A DNA stretch of 64,000 nucleotides from Streptomyces sp. WMMC500 (lineage in GTDB: Bacteria > Actinomycetota > Actinomycetes > Streptomycetales > Streptomycetaceae): positions 5,653,001 to 5,717,000 of the forward strand of contig NZ_CP114905.1 of assembly GCF_027497195.1 (NCBI RefSeq), read 5' to 3'. Shown here piece by piece: positions 31,769-40,941 of the stretch. The first letter of the stretch is position 1; each line of letters starts with the position of its first letter. The notes beneath the pieces are model-generated. The model had not been told where the DNA came from, made no database searches, and saw only the letters and a list, made by a program, of their open reading frames with translations. Both the position numbers and the translations under genes were made by a program.

Positions 31769-32422
31769 CGCGCCCGGCGGCGGTGGCGGCGGGGTCCAGG
31801 TTTCGCCGCCGAGCACGTTGCGCATGCCCACCCAGATCATGTTCATGAGCCGCCGCGTCATGCCCTCCGGCGACTCGGCGGGGTGCTCGGCCATCCAGTC
31901 CGTCAGCGCGTCCGCCGCGCCGACGATGGCGTGCGCGACGAACTCGGCGTCCTCGTCCCCGAGCCGGGCGGGCCCGCCGTTCTCCTCGATCCCGGTCCGT
32001 ACCAGCGCGGTGACCTCGGCCATCACCGCGCGCCGCGCCTGCGCCGACTCGGCGGCGATGGCCTCGCTCAGCTCGGCGGCGTGCCGGTGCAGCACGACCC
32101 ATCCGTCGCGGTGCTCGGAGACGAACGAGAAGAACGCGCGCAGCCCCGCCCGCAGCCGCAGCTCCGGCGTGAGCACCCCCTCCGCGGCCCCCTGGAACGC
32201 GGCCACGAGCCGCTCCGCCTCGCGCCGCAGGCAGGCGATGAACAGCCCTTCCTTGGACTCCAGATAGAGGTAGACCATCGGCTTGGAGATCCCGGCGAGC
32301 TCGGCGATCTCGTCCACGGAGGCGGCGTGGTAGCCGCGCTTGGAGAAGACCTGTACCGCCACGTCGATGATCTGCTGCTCCCGTACCTGCCGGGGGAGCC
32401 GCTGCCTGCGCTTTTCGGTCAC
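31751..32422 (-). CDS. TetR-family regulator of the lipid cluster
   Basis: The 223-residue protein starts at a GTG at 32422. Residues about 12-60 are the TetR helix-turn-helix (REQQIIDVAVQVFSKRGYHAASVDEIAELAGISKPMVYLYLESKEGLF), and the rest is a helical ligand domain with a basic tail. It overlaps the convergent MaoC gene by 18 bases and diverges from the SCP2 gene across AT-rich repeats. Similar regulators control fatty-acid or sterol breakdown in actinobacteria. It may bind the palindromes at 29429 and 32460; the ligand, possibly an acyl-CoA, is unknown. Confidence 0.88.
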   Translation of the reverse strand: MTEKRRQRLPRQVREQQIIDVAVQVFSKRGYHAASVDEIAELAGISKPMVYLYLESKEGLFIACLRREAERLVAAFQGAAEGVLTPELRLRAGLRAFFSFVSEHRDGWVVLHRHAAELSEAIAAESAQARRAVMAEVTALVRTGIEENGGPARLGDEDAEFVAHAIVGAADALTDWMAEHPAESPEGMTRRLMNMIWVGMRNVLGGETWTPPPPPPGASAAEG

Positions 32423-32453
32423 GCTTGCGAGCCTACTCTGCCCCCTCCTATAT

Positions 32454-32486
32454 TTAACTACTCGGTAAGTCTACTGTTCGGTAAGA
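32454..32486. promoter_or_regulatory. Tandem TCGGTAAG repeats upstream of the SCP2 gene
   Basis: ACTCGGTAAGT (32460-32470) and GTTCGGTAAGA (32476-32486) are spaced 16 bases apart in an AT-rich stretch between TetR and SCP2 genes. They resemble the TTAC half-site of the palindrome at 29429 and could be TetR sites. Confidence 0.45.
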
Positions 32487-32503
32487 AAAGATGGGGTGTG
32501 CAG

Positions 32504-32968
32504 ATGACCGACGACACGCCGGGCCTGGAGGGCCTGGACCTCGCCGCGGTGTCTCCCGACGAGTACGCGCGCATCATCAGGGGCCTGTCCTCGCGGGAGA
32601 TCGAGGAGCTGGGCCGGGACGAGGCGCTGCGCGGCCGGGTCGTCGGGGAGGTCTTCGGGCGGATGGAGCAGCAGTTCCAGCCGGAGAGGGCCGGGGACCT
32701 GGACGCGGTCATCCGCTGGCAGATCGCGGGCGTGACCGAGGTGGTGTACGACGTCACGGTGTCGGGCGGCGCCTGTGCCGTGCGGGAGGGGCGCGGCGAC
32801 CGGCGGCCACGGGTGACGCTGGAGATGGGTGACGAGGAGTTCCTGAAGGTCACGTCCGGGAACGCCGGGCCCGTCAAGCTGTTCATGACGCGGAAGTTGA
32901 AGGTCACCGGCGACGTGGCGCTCGCGCTGAAGCTGACCGGCATGTTCGACATCCCCAAGGCCGGCTGA
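32504..32968 (+). CDS. SCP2 sterol-carrier-like protein
   Basis: A 154-residue protein starts at the ATG at 32504. The SCP2 fold is indicated by LDAVIRWQIAGVTEVVYDVTVSGGACAV, RVTLEMGDEEFLKVTSGNAG and KLFMTRKLKVTGDVALALKLTGMF. SCP2 proteins bind lipids and sterols in a hydrophobic tunnel. An acidic N-terminal extension of about 50 residues is longer than in minimal SCP2. Placed next to lipid-activating enzymes and before the Mce locus, it may handle imported lipids. It faces the first PucR gene convergently. Confidence 0.88.
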   Translation: MTDDTPGLEGLDLAAVSPDEYARIIRGLSSREIEELGRDEALRGRVVGEVFGRMEQQFQPERAGDLDAVIRWQIAGVTEVVYDVTVSGGACAVREGRGDRRPRVTLEMGDEEFLKVTSGNAGPVKLFMTRKLKVTGDVALALKLTGMFDIPKAG

Positions 32969-33013
32969 GCGCGGCGACGCCCCTGTCCCACACGGTCCTG
33001 CCCTGCCAGTCGA

Positions 33014-34264
33014 TCAGCTCGGCGGTTTGGTATGTCCCGTGATCGGGCCCGCCGACGGCAGGTCCGCCTGGTCGCGCAGCCACAGCGCCCGCAGCGTCGC
33101 CTCCAGCGCGAAGCGGCGGTCGGGCTCGGAGAGCTGCGCGCCGAAGTGCTGGCCGAGGGTGCGCATCCGGTAGCGCACCGTCTGCGGGTGGACGTGGAGT
33201 TGCTCCGCGATGCGCCCCGCGGTGCCGCGCGTGGTCAGCCAGACCCGCAGCGTCTCCACCAGCCGTTCGCGCCGGCCGGTCGTCACGGCGGCGAGCGGCT
33301 GGAGCTGACGGCCGGCCATCTGCTCCACGAGGGCGGGGTCCGTCAGCAGCCACAGGGTGAGCAGGTGGTCCTCGACCCGTACCGGCGAAGGGGCGCGGAT
33401 CGCGCCCGAGTCGACCATGTCCAGGGCCTGGCGCGCCCAGCGCAGCGAGTCCGCGGTCCTGTGCAGCGGCACGGTGAGCCCGACGGCCACGCCGGCCGGG
33501 CCGAGCGCGACGTCCAGGGCCTCGCGGCGTTCGTCGTCGAACGGGCCGGGGATCAGCAGGTACGGGTGCGGGCCCGCGGTGTCGGCGAGCACGTCGTCGG
33601 GGAGCGCGGACGGTGAGGCGAGCCGCTCCGCCGGCGCCAGGGCGGCCGGCGTCACCTCGTCCGGCAACTCCCAGCGGGCCTGCGCGGCGAGGTCCTCGAT
33701 CGTGTGGCGCGGCACCGGCGGCTCGGCGACCAGCGTCCGCAGCAGCCGCCTGCGCAGGCTCCGCAGCCGCTCCGCCGAGTCGGCCTCCGCCTGCAGGTAG
33801 CCCTCCCTGGCCAGCTCCGACAGCTCGTCGATGTAGGCGAACAGGGCGTCGGCGAAGGCGTTCATGACCTGCGAGGCGAGGTGGTTGCGCTCGCCCACGA
33901 GCATCGCGCGCCGCCACGCGACCCGGCCGCCGATGCGGTACGCCGACTGCAGGGCGTCGAGGCTCCGGCCCTCCTGCGCCTCGTACCGGCCGAGTCTTCG
34001 GTGCACCTCGGCGAGGTTGGCGGCCCGCTTGCGGGGGGTGGCGACCCGGTCGGTGAAGGTGTTCAGCGACTGCCGCACGCCGAGCCGGAGCGCCTGGTCG
34101 TATGCCTCGCCCTGCTGGAGACCGTACTCGGGCACCGCGCGGCGGATCGCCGCGACGATCTCGCGGTAGAGGCTCGGTAACTCGGGCCGGATCAGGGCGG
34201 CCAGCTCCCGCGGCAGCGGCTCGGGCGGCTCGGCCACTGCGATCGCCTGCACTTCGGACGGCAT
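33014..34264 (-). CDS. PucR/CdaR-type regulator 1 (Mce-linked)
   Basis: The 416-residue protein starts at the ATG at 34264 after GAGGGG; the frame is open further upstream without a site. The N-terminal region resembles RsbR/PucR-type sensor domains (LIRPELPSLYREIVAAIRRAVPEYG). The C-terminal helix-turn-helix is typical of the PucR family (LVETLRVWLTTRGTAGRIAEQLHVHPQTVRYRMRTL). A paralogue encoded at 34583-35800 shares this organisation throughout, including ADSLRWARQAL and DHLLTLWLLTDP. Such regulators often stand next to mce operons in Streptomyces. The signal is unknown. Confidence 0.87.
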   Translation of the reverse strand: MPSEVQAIAVAEPPEPLPRELAALIRPELPSLYREIVAAIRRAVPEYGLQQGEAYDQALRLGVRQSLNTFTDRVATPRKRAANLAEVHRRLGRYEAQEGRSLDALQSAYRIGGRVAWRRAMLVGERNHLASQVMNAFADALFAYIDELSELAREGYLQAEADSAERLRSLRRRLLRTLVAEPPVPRHTIEDLAAQARWELPDEVTPAALAPAERLASPSALPDDVLADTAGPHPYLLIPGPFDDERREALDVALGPAGVAVGLTVPLHRTADSLRWARQALDMVDSGAIRAPSPVRVEDHLLTLWLLTDPALVEQMAGRQLQPLAAVTTGRRERLVETLRVWLTTRGTAGRIAEQLHVHPQTVRYRMRTLGQHFGAQLSEPDRRFALEATLRALWLRDQADLPSAGPITGHTKPPS

Positions 34265-34582
34265 AGGTCTACCCCTCACGCCGCCGGCGAGGCAGGGGAC
34301 ACCGACCCGGTGGGGGGTGTGCGAGTCAGGTGCCCTCCGGTACGGGTGGTGCCGGCGGCTCACTGTTCGGATGAAGATCCGCGGGCCTCCGGCAGCGCAC
34401 CGGTGACCGCGGTGTTGCGCGTGGCTCGTCGTGTTACCGGGAGGAACGTTGTAGCGAACACAGAGTGGATGCGGCACTACTCACCGGGCAAGCGCTTGTA
34501 CGCATCTTTTGTATGCCGGTGATAGTTCGCGGCCCGTGCCCGGCCGCCCGCCCGGCCGGGTGCCGGCTGCCCGCCGCGGCGC
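34265..34582. other. Gap between the two PucR genes
   Basis: This 318-base gap holds the presumed promoter of regulator 1 and the terminator region of regulator 2. No gene was recognised. It is GC-rich on the left and contains a less GC-rich stretch near 34440-34510. Confidence 0.35.
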
Positions 34583-35800
34583 TCAGCCGTCGTCGTCCCG
34601 CTGCCGCAGATGCAGCGTCCGCACCGCGACCTCCACCGCGAACCGTACGTCGTGGTCGTCCAGTTGCATGCCGAACAACTGGTGGAGTCTGCGCAGCCGG
34701 TAGCGCACGGTCTGCGGGTGCACGTGCAGCATCCGCGCCATCCGCGCCGCCGTGCCGCGGGTCGTCAGCCAGACGCGCAACGTGTCGACCAGCCGGTCCC
34801 GCCGGACCTGCGTGTGGCCGGCGAGCGGCGCCAACTGCCGGCGGGCCAGCTCCTCGGCCAGCGGCGGGTCGGCCATGAGCCACAGGGTGAGCATGTGGTC
34901 GTCGCAGGCGAACACCGGGTCGTCCCGGACGATGCCGGTCTCCGCGTGGCCGAGCGCCTGCCGGGCCCAGCGCAGCGAGTCCGCGGACCTGGCGAGCGGC
35001 ACCGTCACGCCGATGGCGGCGCGGCAGCCGGCGAGCGACGCGGCCAGCATGGCGCGGCGCTCCGCGGTGAGGGGACCGGGCACGAGCAGGTGCGGCTGCG
35101 GGTCGGCGAGTTCGCCGAGCACGTCGGCGTCGAGCGCCCCGGCCTCCGGGCGGCGGTCCGCGGCCAGCGCGACGGGGGTCGCCACCTCGGGCAGCGGCCA
35201 GGCGGCCTCCTCGGCGAGTTCGGTGACCGCCGGGTGGGCCGGGAGCAGCGTCCCGCCGGCGAGCAGCAGCCGCAGCAACCGCCGCCGCCGCGCCTCCGCG
35301 TCCTCGGGCCCGGACTGCGCCTCCCGGTAGCCCTCGCGGCACAGCTCCTCGATCGCGTCGATGTGGGCGAAGACGGCGTCGGCGAACATCGCCATCAGGG
35401 TGGGGGAGATGGTGTAACGGGCGCCCACCGTCTTGGCACGGCGCAGCGCCACGCGGGCGCCGATGCGCAGCGCCGAGCGCAGGTACTGGAAGCTGCGGCC
35501 CTCGTACGCCTCGAACCTGCCCAGCCGGCGGCACATTTCGTCCCTGCGGGCGGTCGGGGTTTTCGGGTTCGCCACCTGCTCGACGAATGCGGAGAGATTC
35601 TGTTCCACACCTTGGTGCAATACCTCGCCGTACGGGCCTTCCAGTAACTGGTCGTATTCCGGGATGCCCCTCCTGATCTCCTGCGCGATTTCCTCGACGA
35701 GGCTGGGCAGTTCCGGCCGCATGATCGCGGCGAACTCGGGCGGCAGCGGCTCGGGCGGCTCGACGAGCCCGGCGGCGGGACCTGCGTCTGGCATCTGCAT
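34583..35800 (-). CDS. PucR/CdaR-type regulator 2 (paralogue of regulator 1)
   Basis: An ATG at 35800 follows GGGAGGAGC. The 405-residue protein is similar along its length to regulator 1: PPEPLPPEFAAIMRPELPSL at the start, ARSADSLRWARQALGHAETG in the middle and the C-terminal DNA-binding domain LVDTLRVWLTTRGTAARMARMLHVHPQTVRYRLRRL. The two genes are tandem on the same strand, so they arose by duplication, yet each has its own promoter gap. This one diverges from the first secreted protein gene across a conserved promoter, making it the stronger candidate Mce regulator. The frame open to 36157 is upstream sequence, not protein. Confidence 0.87.
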   Translation of the reverse strand: MQMPDAGPAAGLVEPPEPLPPEFAAIMRPELPSLVEEIAQEIRRGIPEYDQLLEGPYGEVLHQGVEQNLSAFVEQVANPKTPTARRDEMCRRLGRFEAYEGRSFQYLRSALRIGARVALRRAKTVGARYTISPTLMAMFADAVFAHIDAIEELCREGYREAQSGPEDAEARRRRLLRLLLAGGTLLPAHPAVTELAEEAAWPLPEVATPVALAADRRPEAGALDADVLGELADPQPHLLVPGPLTAERRAMLAASLAGCRAAIGVTVPLARSADSLRWARQALGHAETGIVRDDPVFACDDHMLTLWLMADPPLAEELARRQLAPLAGHTQVRRDRLVDTLRVWLTTRGTAARMARMLHVHPQTVRYRLRRLHQLFGMQLDDHDVRFAVEVAVRTLHLRQRDDDG

Positions 35801-36046
35801 GGCTCCTCCCACCCGGGGCGGGGCGCCGGCCGACGGGCTCCGTTGCGGGTGGCGCGGTGAGACGGGGCAGTGAGACGGGGCGGTGAGTCGGGTGTGGGGG
35901 TGGGCCGTGCCGGGTGCGCGGCCGGGGCCGGACGGGGGCGCACACGTGCCGCGGACCAGCATGCGGCGCGGGGCGGCCGTACGGGAGTGGAACGGCTTCG
36001 ATTGCGCACCAGGCGACAAATTCCGGCGGCGGGATGCTGCGCGGCT
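35801..36046. other. Left part of the divergent PucR/secreted-protein intergenic region
   Basis: Contains the upstream region of PucR regulator 2. No gene is seen. GC-rich sequence ends near 35990, where it becomes more balanced toward the conserved promoter at 36047. Confidence 0.35.
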
Positions 36047-36911
<865 letters not shown>

Positions 36912-37009
36912 CGCCCGGCAGGCCCGGCCCGGGGCCGCGGCCGACCCGAGTTCCCGGTCGGCCGCCGGTCCCGGGCCCACCGCGTTCCACCCACGCCGGA
37001 AGGAGTTCG

Positions 37010-38536
37010 ATGAGTCCACGTACCGGGCGGCTCACCGTGATCGCCATCGGTGCGCTCGTCGCAGGAACGCTCCCGGCTGCCGGCTCGGCGGCCCAGGAGG
37101 GGACCGTCTCGGTCTCCGCCGGCTACGTGTGCGAGCCGGCCGGCGGTGGAGCCGTCGACACCACGGTCGAGTTCACGGGGTCCTTCCCGGCGTCCGTACG
37201 TCCCGGCGAGGCCATCCGCCCCGGCGATCTGACGATGTCGGCGACGCTGGGCGGCGGGCTGCTGGACGGGTTGCCGGCCGACGAGGGGACGGCCGTCGCC
37301 GGGTCGGCGTCGGTCGCCATGACCGTGGCGCAGGGGCAGGAGTCCGCCGACTACCCGTGGGCGGGCGTGACGGCGGAGCCCGCGGAGGTCGCCGCGGACG
37401 GGACGGCCACCGTGTCGTTCTCCGGCGGAATGTCGTCGGCGACGGCGGGCGGCTCCGGCGACGTGGTCTTCACCCTGGGCTCGCTGACCCTGGAACTCCA
37501 GGGGACCCCGGCGGCGCCGGGCGGCACCTCTTCGCCGCCGGCCGATCCGGCGTCCCCGCCGGACGACCCGGCCGACCCCGCGGCCGCGACCCTCACCTGC
37601 GTCGTCGCCGACGGCCAGGACGCCACCCTGGCGACGGTCGCCGGTCAGGACGAGTCCGGCACCCCGGGCGGCGACGACAGCGGCGGCGACAGCGGCGGTG
37701 ACGACGGCGGTGCGGGGCAGGGCACTCCCGGTGCCGGCGGCACCGGGCCCGGCGGCGCGGACGCCGGCGTGGGAGCCGCTCCCGGGGACGCGCCCGCCGA
37801 GACCGTCGACGCCAAGGAGTGCCCCGCGGACCAGCCGCCGACGGCGGAGCTGGACCCCGACCGGCTGATCGAACCCCCGCCGGGCTCGATCATCAGAGAC
37901 TTCCCGGGCGTCTACAACTGCACGGCCGCGGTCGGCATGGTGAACTCCAAGAAGCTGGACGGCGCGCTCATCGCCAACGATCCGCGCGCCCCGGAAGTCG
38001 ACAGCGTGCGCGTCATGCTGAACAAGCAGATGATTTTCGGACCCGACTTCTACAACGGCACCCGCAGCGTCGCGGAGTTCACGCTTCCGGACTCCGCGGC
38101 AACATTCCTGACCTTCGGATTCATGCCGGTCTCGGGAAAGGTCGAGTTCACGAACGAGCCGATGACGATCGTCACCGAGCAGTTCCGCTTCATCGAGACC
38201 AACGAGACCACGGCGGGCTTCTACCAGTCCCTGAGGATCTACGACGTGAAGGTGAACGGGGTGCCGTTGGACGTGGGCGACGACTGCCGCACGAGCCGGC
38301 CCCTCGACGTCGTACTCAAAGGCAAGTATCCGGACTACCAGGTTTTCATCGGCGGCACGTTGAAAAGCCTGGTGACGGTGCCGCCCTTCACCGGTTGCGG
38401 CACGGGCGGTGAAGACCTGGACGCCGTCTTCACGGCGGCTCTCTCCGGCCCCGGAAACTACGTCGAGCTGGAACAGTCCAGGCTGTGCAGGAGTCCGTGC
38501 AAGCCGGTGGTCCCCGATCTGCCCGTCCACGACTGA
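37010..38536 (+). CDS. Secreted protein 2 of the Mce locus (DUF6801-like)
   Basis: The 508-residue protein begins with a Sec signal (MSPRTGRLTVIAIGALVAG, ending near GSA-AQEG). Residues about 30-165 are a beta domain (VCEPAGGGAVDTTVEFTGSFP) of the DUF6801 type. A Gly/Asp/Ser linker (about 215-260) follows. The C-terminal domain of about 220 residues contains FGFMPVSGKVEFTNEP, FRFIETNETTAGFYQSLRIYDVKVNGV and FTGCGTGGEDL. That domain is similar to secreted protein 3 (38601-39242), which has the same IETxPTAG, LPIxVG and GGTL pattern. The role is unknown; co-occurrence with Mce suggests lipid handling outside the membrane. Confidence 0.82.
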   Translation: MSPRTGRLTVIAIGALVAGTLPAAGSAAQEGTVSVSAGYVCEPAGGGAVDTTVEFTGSFPASVRPGEAIRPGDLTMSATLGGGLLDGLPADEGTAVAGSASVAMTVAQGQESADYPWAGVTAEPAEVAADGTATVSFSGGMSSATAGGSGDVVFTLGSLTLELQGTPAAPGGTSSPPADPASPPDDPADPAAATLTCVVADGQDATLATVAGQDESGTPGGDDSGGDSGGDDGGAGQGTPGAGGTGPGGADAGVGAAPGDAPAETVDAKECPADQPPTAELDPDRLIEPPPGSIIRDFPGVYNCTAAVGMVNSKKLDGALIANDPRAPEVDSVRVMLNKQMIFGPDFYNGTRSVAEFTLPDSAATFLTFGFMPVSGKVEFTNEPMTIVTEQFRFIETNETTAGFYQSLRIYDVKVNGVPLDVGDDCRTSRPLDVVLKGKYPDYQVFIGGTLKSLVTVPPFTGCGTGGEDLDAVFTAALSGPGNYVELEQSRLCRSPCKPVVPDLPVHD

Positions 38537-38544
38537 GCGCGAGA

Positions 38545-38584
38545 CTCGCCCGGTTCCCTCCCTCCGCGAGGGAAGCCGGGCGAG
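38545..38584. terminator. Bidirectional terminator between convergent secreted-protein genes
   Basis: CTCGCCCGGTTCCCTC (38545-38560) pairs with GAGGGAAGCCGGGCGAG (38568-38584) with one bulged base. It separates the convergent genes at 37010 and 38601. Confidence 0.75.
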
Positions 38585-38600
38585 CCGTCGTCTCCGGACG

Positions 38601-39242
38601 TCAGCCCGTCGGCGCCTGCGCGGCGCCGAGCTTCAGACTGATGGTGTTCCCCTCACCCGGGATGATCGCGTTGATCAGGGGGGTGGCGAGCAGGCAGTGC
38701 TCGAAGTCGGGAATCGCGTACGTGCCGCTGAGCGTGCCGCCCCTGAACGGGTTGAACCCCGGGTCCGACTTCAGGGCTATCTCGGCGGGCACCTCGGTCT
38801 GGCAGCGGCTGCCCACCCAGATCGGCAGCCCGGCGACCTTCAGCTCGGTGATCCGCAGCGTGAGCTTCGAGACGGTGTTGACCTCGCCGGTGGCGTTGCT
38901 GATGGTGCCCGCGGTGGGCTCGGTCTCGATGAACTCGGTGGTCGCCGTCGCCGGGATCAGGTCGAGCGTCTTGAACGACCCGGTGGCCGGCGGCAGCTTG
39001 GTGTTCGCGGTGAGCGCACCGGTGGCCAGGTCCACGGTGGTCTCCAGCTTCCCCGGGCCCAGTTCGAGGTCCGAGTCGGTGCCCGCGAGGTGCGTCGTGC
39101 CGGACAGCGGATAGTCGAGCCGCACGGGCGCGGCGTTCGCCGTGCCCGAGGTGGCTACGGTGAAGCCCGCCGCCGCGAGCAGCGCCAGTACCGCGCGGCT
39201 CAGATTCCTCTGCCCTCTCGACAGAGTCAACCGTCTGGCCAT
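38601..39242 (-). CDS. Secreted protein 3 of the Mce locus
   Basis: An ATG at 39242, eight bases after GAGGAG, starts a 213-residue protein. The signal peptide is MARRLTLSRGQRNLSRAVLA with cleavage at NA-AP. The mature domain reads YPLSGTTHLAGTDSDLELG, ATTEFIETEPTAGTISN, LRITELKVAGLPIWVG and FRGGTLSGTYAIPDFEHC. It matches the C-terminal domain of secreted protein 2. The two conserved Cys residues (SRCQTEV and FEHCLL) may form a disulfide. It diverges from the mce operon, with both promoters in the 680-base gap. Function unknown; a carrier of lipid or cell-wall glycolipid is possible. Confidence 0.8.
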   Translation of the reverse strand: MARRLTLSRGQRNLSRAVLALLAAAGFTVATSGTANAAPVRLDYPLSGTTHLAGTDSDLELGPGKLETTVDLATGALTANTKLPPATGSFKTLDLIPATATTEFIETEPTAGTISNATGEVNTVSKLTLRITELKVAGLPIWVGSRCQTEVPAEIALKSDPGFNPFRGGTLSGTYAIPDFEHCLLATPLINAIIPGEGNTISLKLGAAQAPTG

Positions 39243-39441
39243 CGAGAATCTCCTCAATGTCGTTGTGGGGAGCCCGCGTTGGGGTATTGCCGACTGTCGG
39301 CGTGGGAATGCTACGCGCCGGTAATAAGGCTGGCAATGTGCCCGGTGCGGCGATCTCGAAATGGGCGACTTCATTGTCATGCGGTGAGAATCGGGGCCGC
39401 CCGATGTGTTGCCGGGTGAGCATCGCCCGGCCCTTCGGGAC

Positions 39442-39460
39442 TTTGTCACGCGCTGACAAA
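39442..39460. promoter_or_regulatory. Palindrome between secreted protein 3 and mce operon
   Basis: TTTGTCA (39442-39448) and TGACAAA (39454-39460) are a perfect inverted repeat with a five-base spacer. It lies 27 bases upstream of element A of the mce promoter and about 200 bases from the secreted-protein start, so it may serve either gene. Confidence 0.5.
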
Positions 39461-39486
39461 ACGGCACGGCGGACTGCTCAGCGGAC

Positions 39487-39574
39487 GACAAGAAAATACC
39501 CGCTGGTAAGGAGCCGGTGACTTTCCCTGCCATGGCTATTGATTCGCCGGTTACCCGTGCGTAGCGTCTCCCCC
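39487..39574 (+). promoter_or_regulatory. Conserved two-part promoter, copy 2 (mce operon)
   Basis: Element A, GACAAGAAAATACCCG (39487-39502), is identical to copy 1. Element B, GTTACCCGTGCGTAGCGT (39550-39567), differs by two bases. TTGATT (39539-39544) and TAGCGT (39562-39567) form a -35/-10 pair with a 17-base spacer. The A-to-B distance is 63 bases against 64 in copy 1. Confidence 0.7.
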
Positions 39575-39924
39575 CGCAGGTGCTCGTGCAGCCCGTCCCC
39601 CAGCAAGGCCGCACCGCAGAAGTCGGGTTCCGCCGCGGCGCGGAACTCGTAGGCGCAGAGGCCGCACCGGCTGCTGCTGGACCCCTCATGGAGTGATGCA
39701 CGCATGTGCACGGCAGAACACGCGTCGCTCGGCGGCAAGGCCAGGCCCGCTCCTCTTTGCTCATGCGGAGACAAGGCCGCGCCCCGGGATTGTCACCGGT
39801 TGCCAGTCGTCGCGGACGACGGGCTCACCCCGGCGACGGCCGTGTTGTGCTGTGCCCGCACCGGAGTTGACGGGACCGGCCGGGGTGTACAGGGCCGCCG
39901 CCGTACACCCGCTTGGGGGCTGTG
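39575..39924 (+). promoter_or_regulatory. Long mce leader with a hairpin next to the ribosome site
   Basis: About 350 bases separate promoter copy 2 from mkl. Near its end GGGTGTAC (39883-39890) and GTACACCC (39903-39910) form a perfect 8-base stem, followed four bases on by GGGGG (39915-39919), the mkl ribosome site. A 73-codon frame (39704-39925, Cys-rich, start MCTAEHASLGG) ends in TGATG overlapping the mkl ATG. Its coding status is weak; it may be a translated leader. Confidence 0.45.
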
Positions 39925-40941
39925 ATGGGTATCGAAGTGGTCGTCGACGGCCTGACGAAGTCCTTCGGCCGCCAGAACATCTGGCGGGACGTCACGCTCA
40001 CGCTGCCGGCCGGCGAGGTCAGCGTGATGCTGGGCCCGTCCGGCACCGGCAAGACCGTGTTCCTCAAGTCGCTCATCGGCCTGCTCAAGCCCGAGGAGGG
40101 GCAGGTCCTCGTCGACGGCGTCGACATGGTGAACGACCGCGAGCGCGACGTCTTCGAGGCCCGCAAGAAGTTCGGGCTGATGTTCCAGGACGGCGCGCTG
40201 TTCGGCTCGATGAGCCTCTTCGACAACGTCGCCTTCCCGCTGCGCGAGCACACCCGCAAGAAGGAGTCCGAGATCCGCCGCATCGTCATGGAGCGGATGG
40301 ACCTCGTCGGCCTCGGCGGGGCCGAGGGAAAGCTCCCGGGCGAGATATCCGGCGGCATGCGCAAGCGGGCGGGGCTGGCTCGCGCGCTCGTCCTCGACCC
40401 GGAGATCGTGCTCTGCGACGAGCCGGACTCCGGTCTCGACCCGGTCCGTACGGCGTTCATCTCGCAACTGCTCATCGACGTCAACGCGCAGATCGACGCG
40501 ACGATGCTGATCGTCACCCACAACATCGACATCGCCTCCACCGTCCCCGACAACATCGGGATGCTCTTCCGCCGGCACCTCGTCACCTTCGGGCCCCGCG
40601 AGGTGCTGCTCACCAGCGAGGAGCCGGTGGTGGCGCAGTTCCTCAGCGGCAGCCGGCTGGGCCCCATCGGGATGTCGGAGGAGAAGGACGCGGCGACGCT
40701 GGCCGCCGAGGGCTTCGACGCCGCGGCCACGCGCAACGGCGTGCGCGAGATCGTGCCGCAGTTGGAGCCGTCGCCCGGGATGCCCCCGCGGCAGGCCGTC
40801 GGCCGGCACCGGGAGCGGGTGCTCGGGATGCTGGCGCACCTGCCGACCGCCGCGCGCAACGCGATCGTGGCGGGCCTCGGCACGTCCGTCGCCGAGGCAC
40901 GGACGCTGACCATGCCGGCCGTCCCCGAGGAGCGGCCGTGA
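39925..40941 (+). CDS. mkl: Mce ABC-transporter ATPase (Mkl/MceG)
   Basis: The ATG at 39925 is preferred over GTG 39922 and TTG 39913, given GGGGG at 39915-39919. The 338-residue protein has Walker A GPSGTGKTVFLKSLIG (about 37-44), signature ISGGMRKRAGLARALV and Walker B IVLCDEPDSGLDPVRT, plus His in THNIDIA. The C-terminal 90 residues beyond the nucleotide-binding fold are typical of MceG/MlaF-type ATPases. It powers lipid import by the YrbE/Mce complex from the cytoplasmic side. It overlaps the first permease gene by four bases (GTGA). Confidence 0.92.
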   Translation: MGIEVVVDGLTKSFGRQNIWRDVTLTLPAGEVSVMLGPSGTGKTVFLKSLIGLLKPEEGQVLVDGVDMVNDRERDVFEARKKFGLMFQDGALFGSMSLFDNVAFPLREHTRKKESEIRRIVMERMDLVGLGGAEGKLPGEISGGMRKRAGLARALVLDPEIVLCDEPDSGLDPVRTAFISQLLIDVNAQIDATMLIVTHNIDIASTVPDNIGMLFRRHLVTFGPREVLLTSEEPVVAQFLSGSRLGPIGMSEEKDAATLAAEGFDAAATRNGVREIVPQLEPSPGMPPRQAVGRHRERVLGMLAHLPTAARNAIVAGLGTSVAEARTLTMPAVPEERP

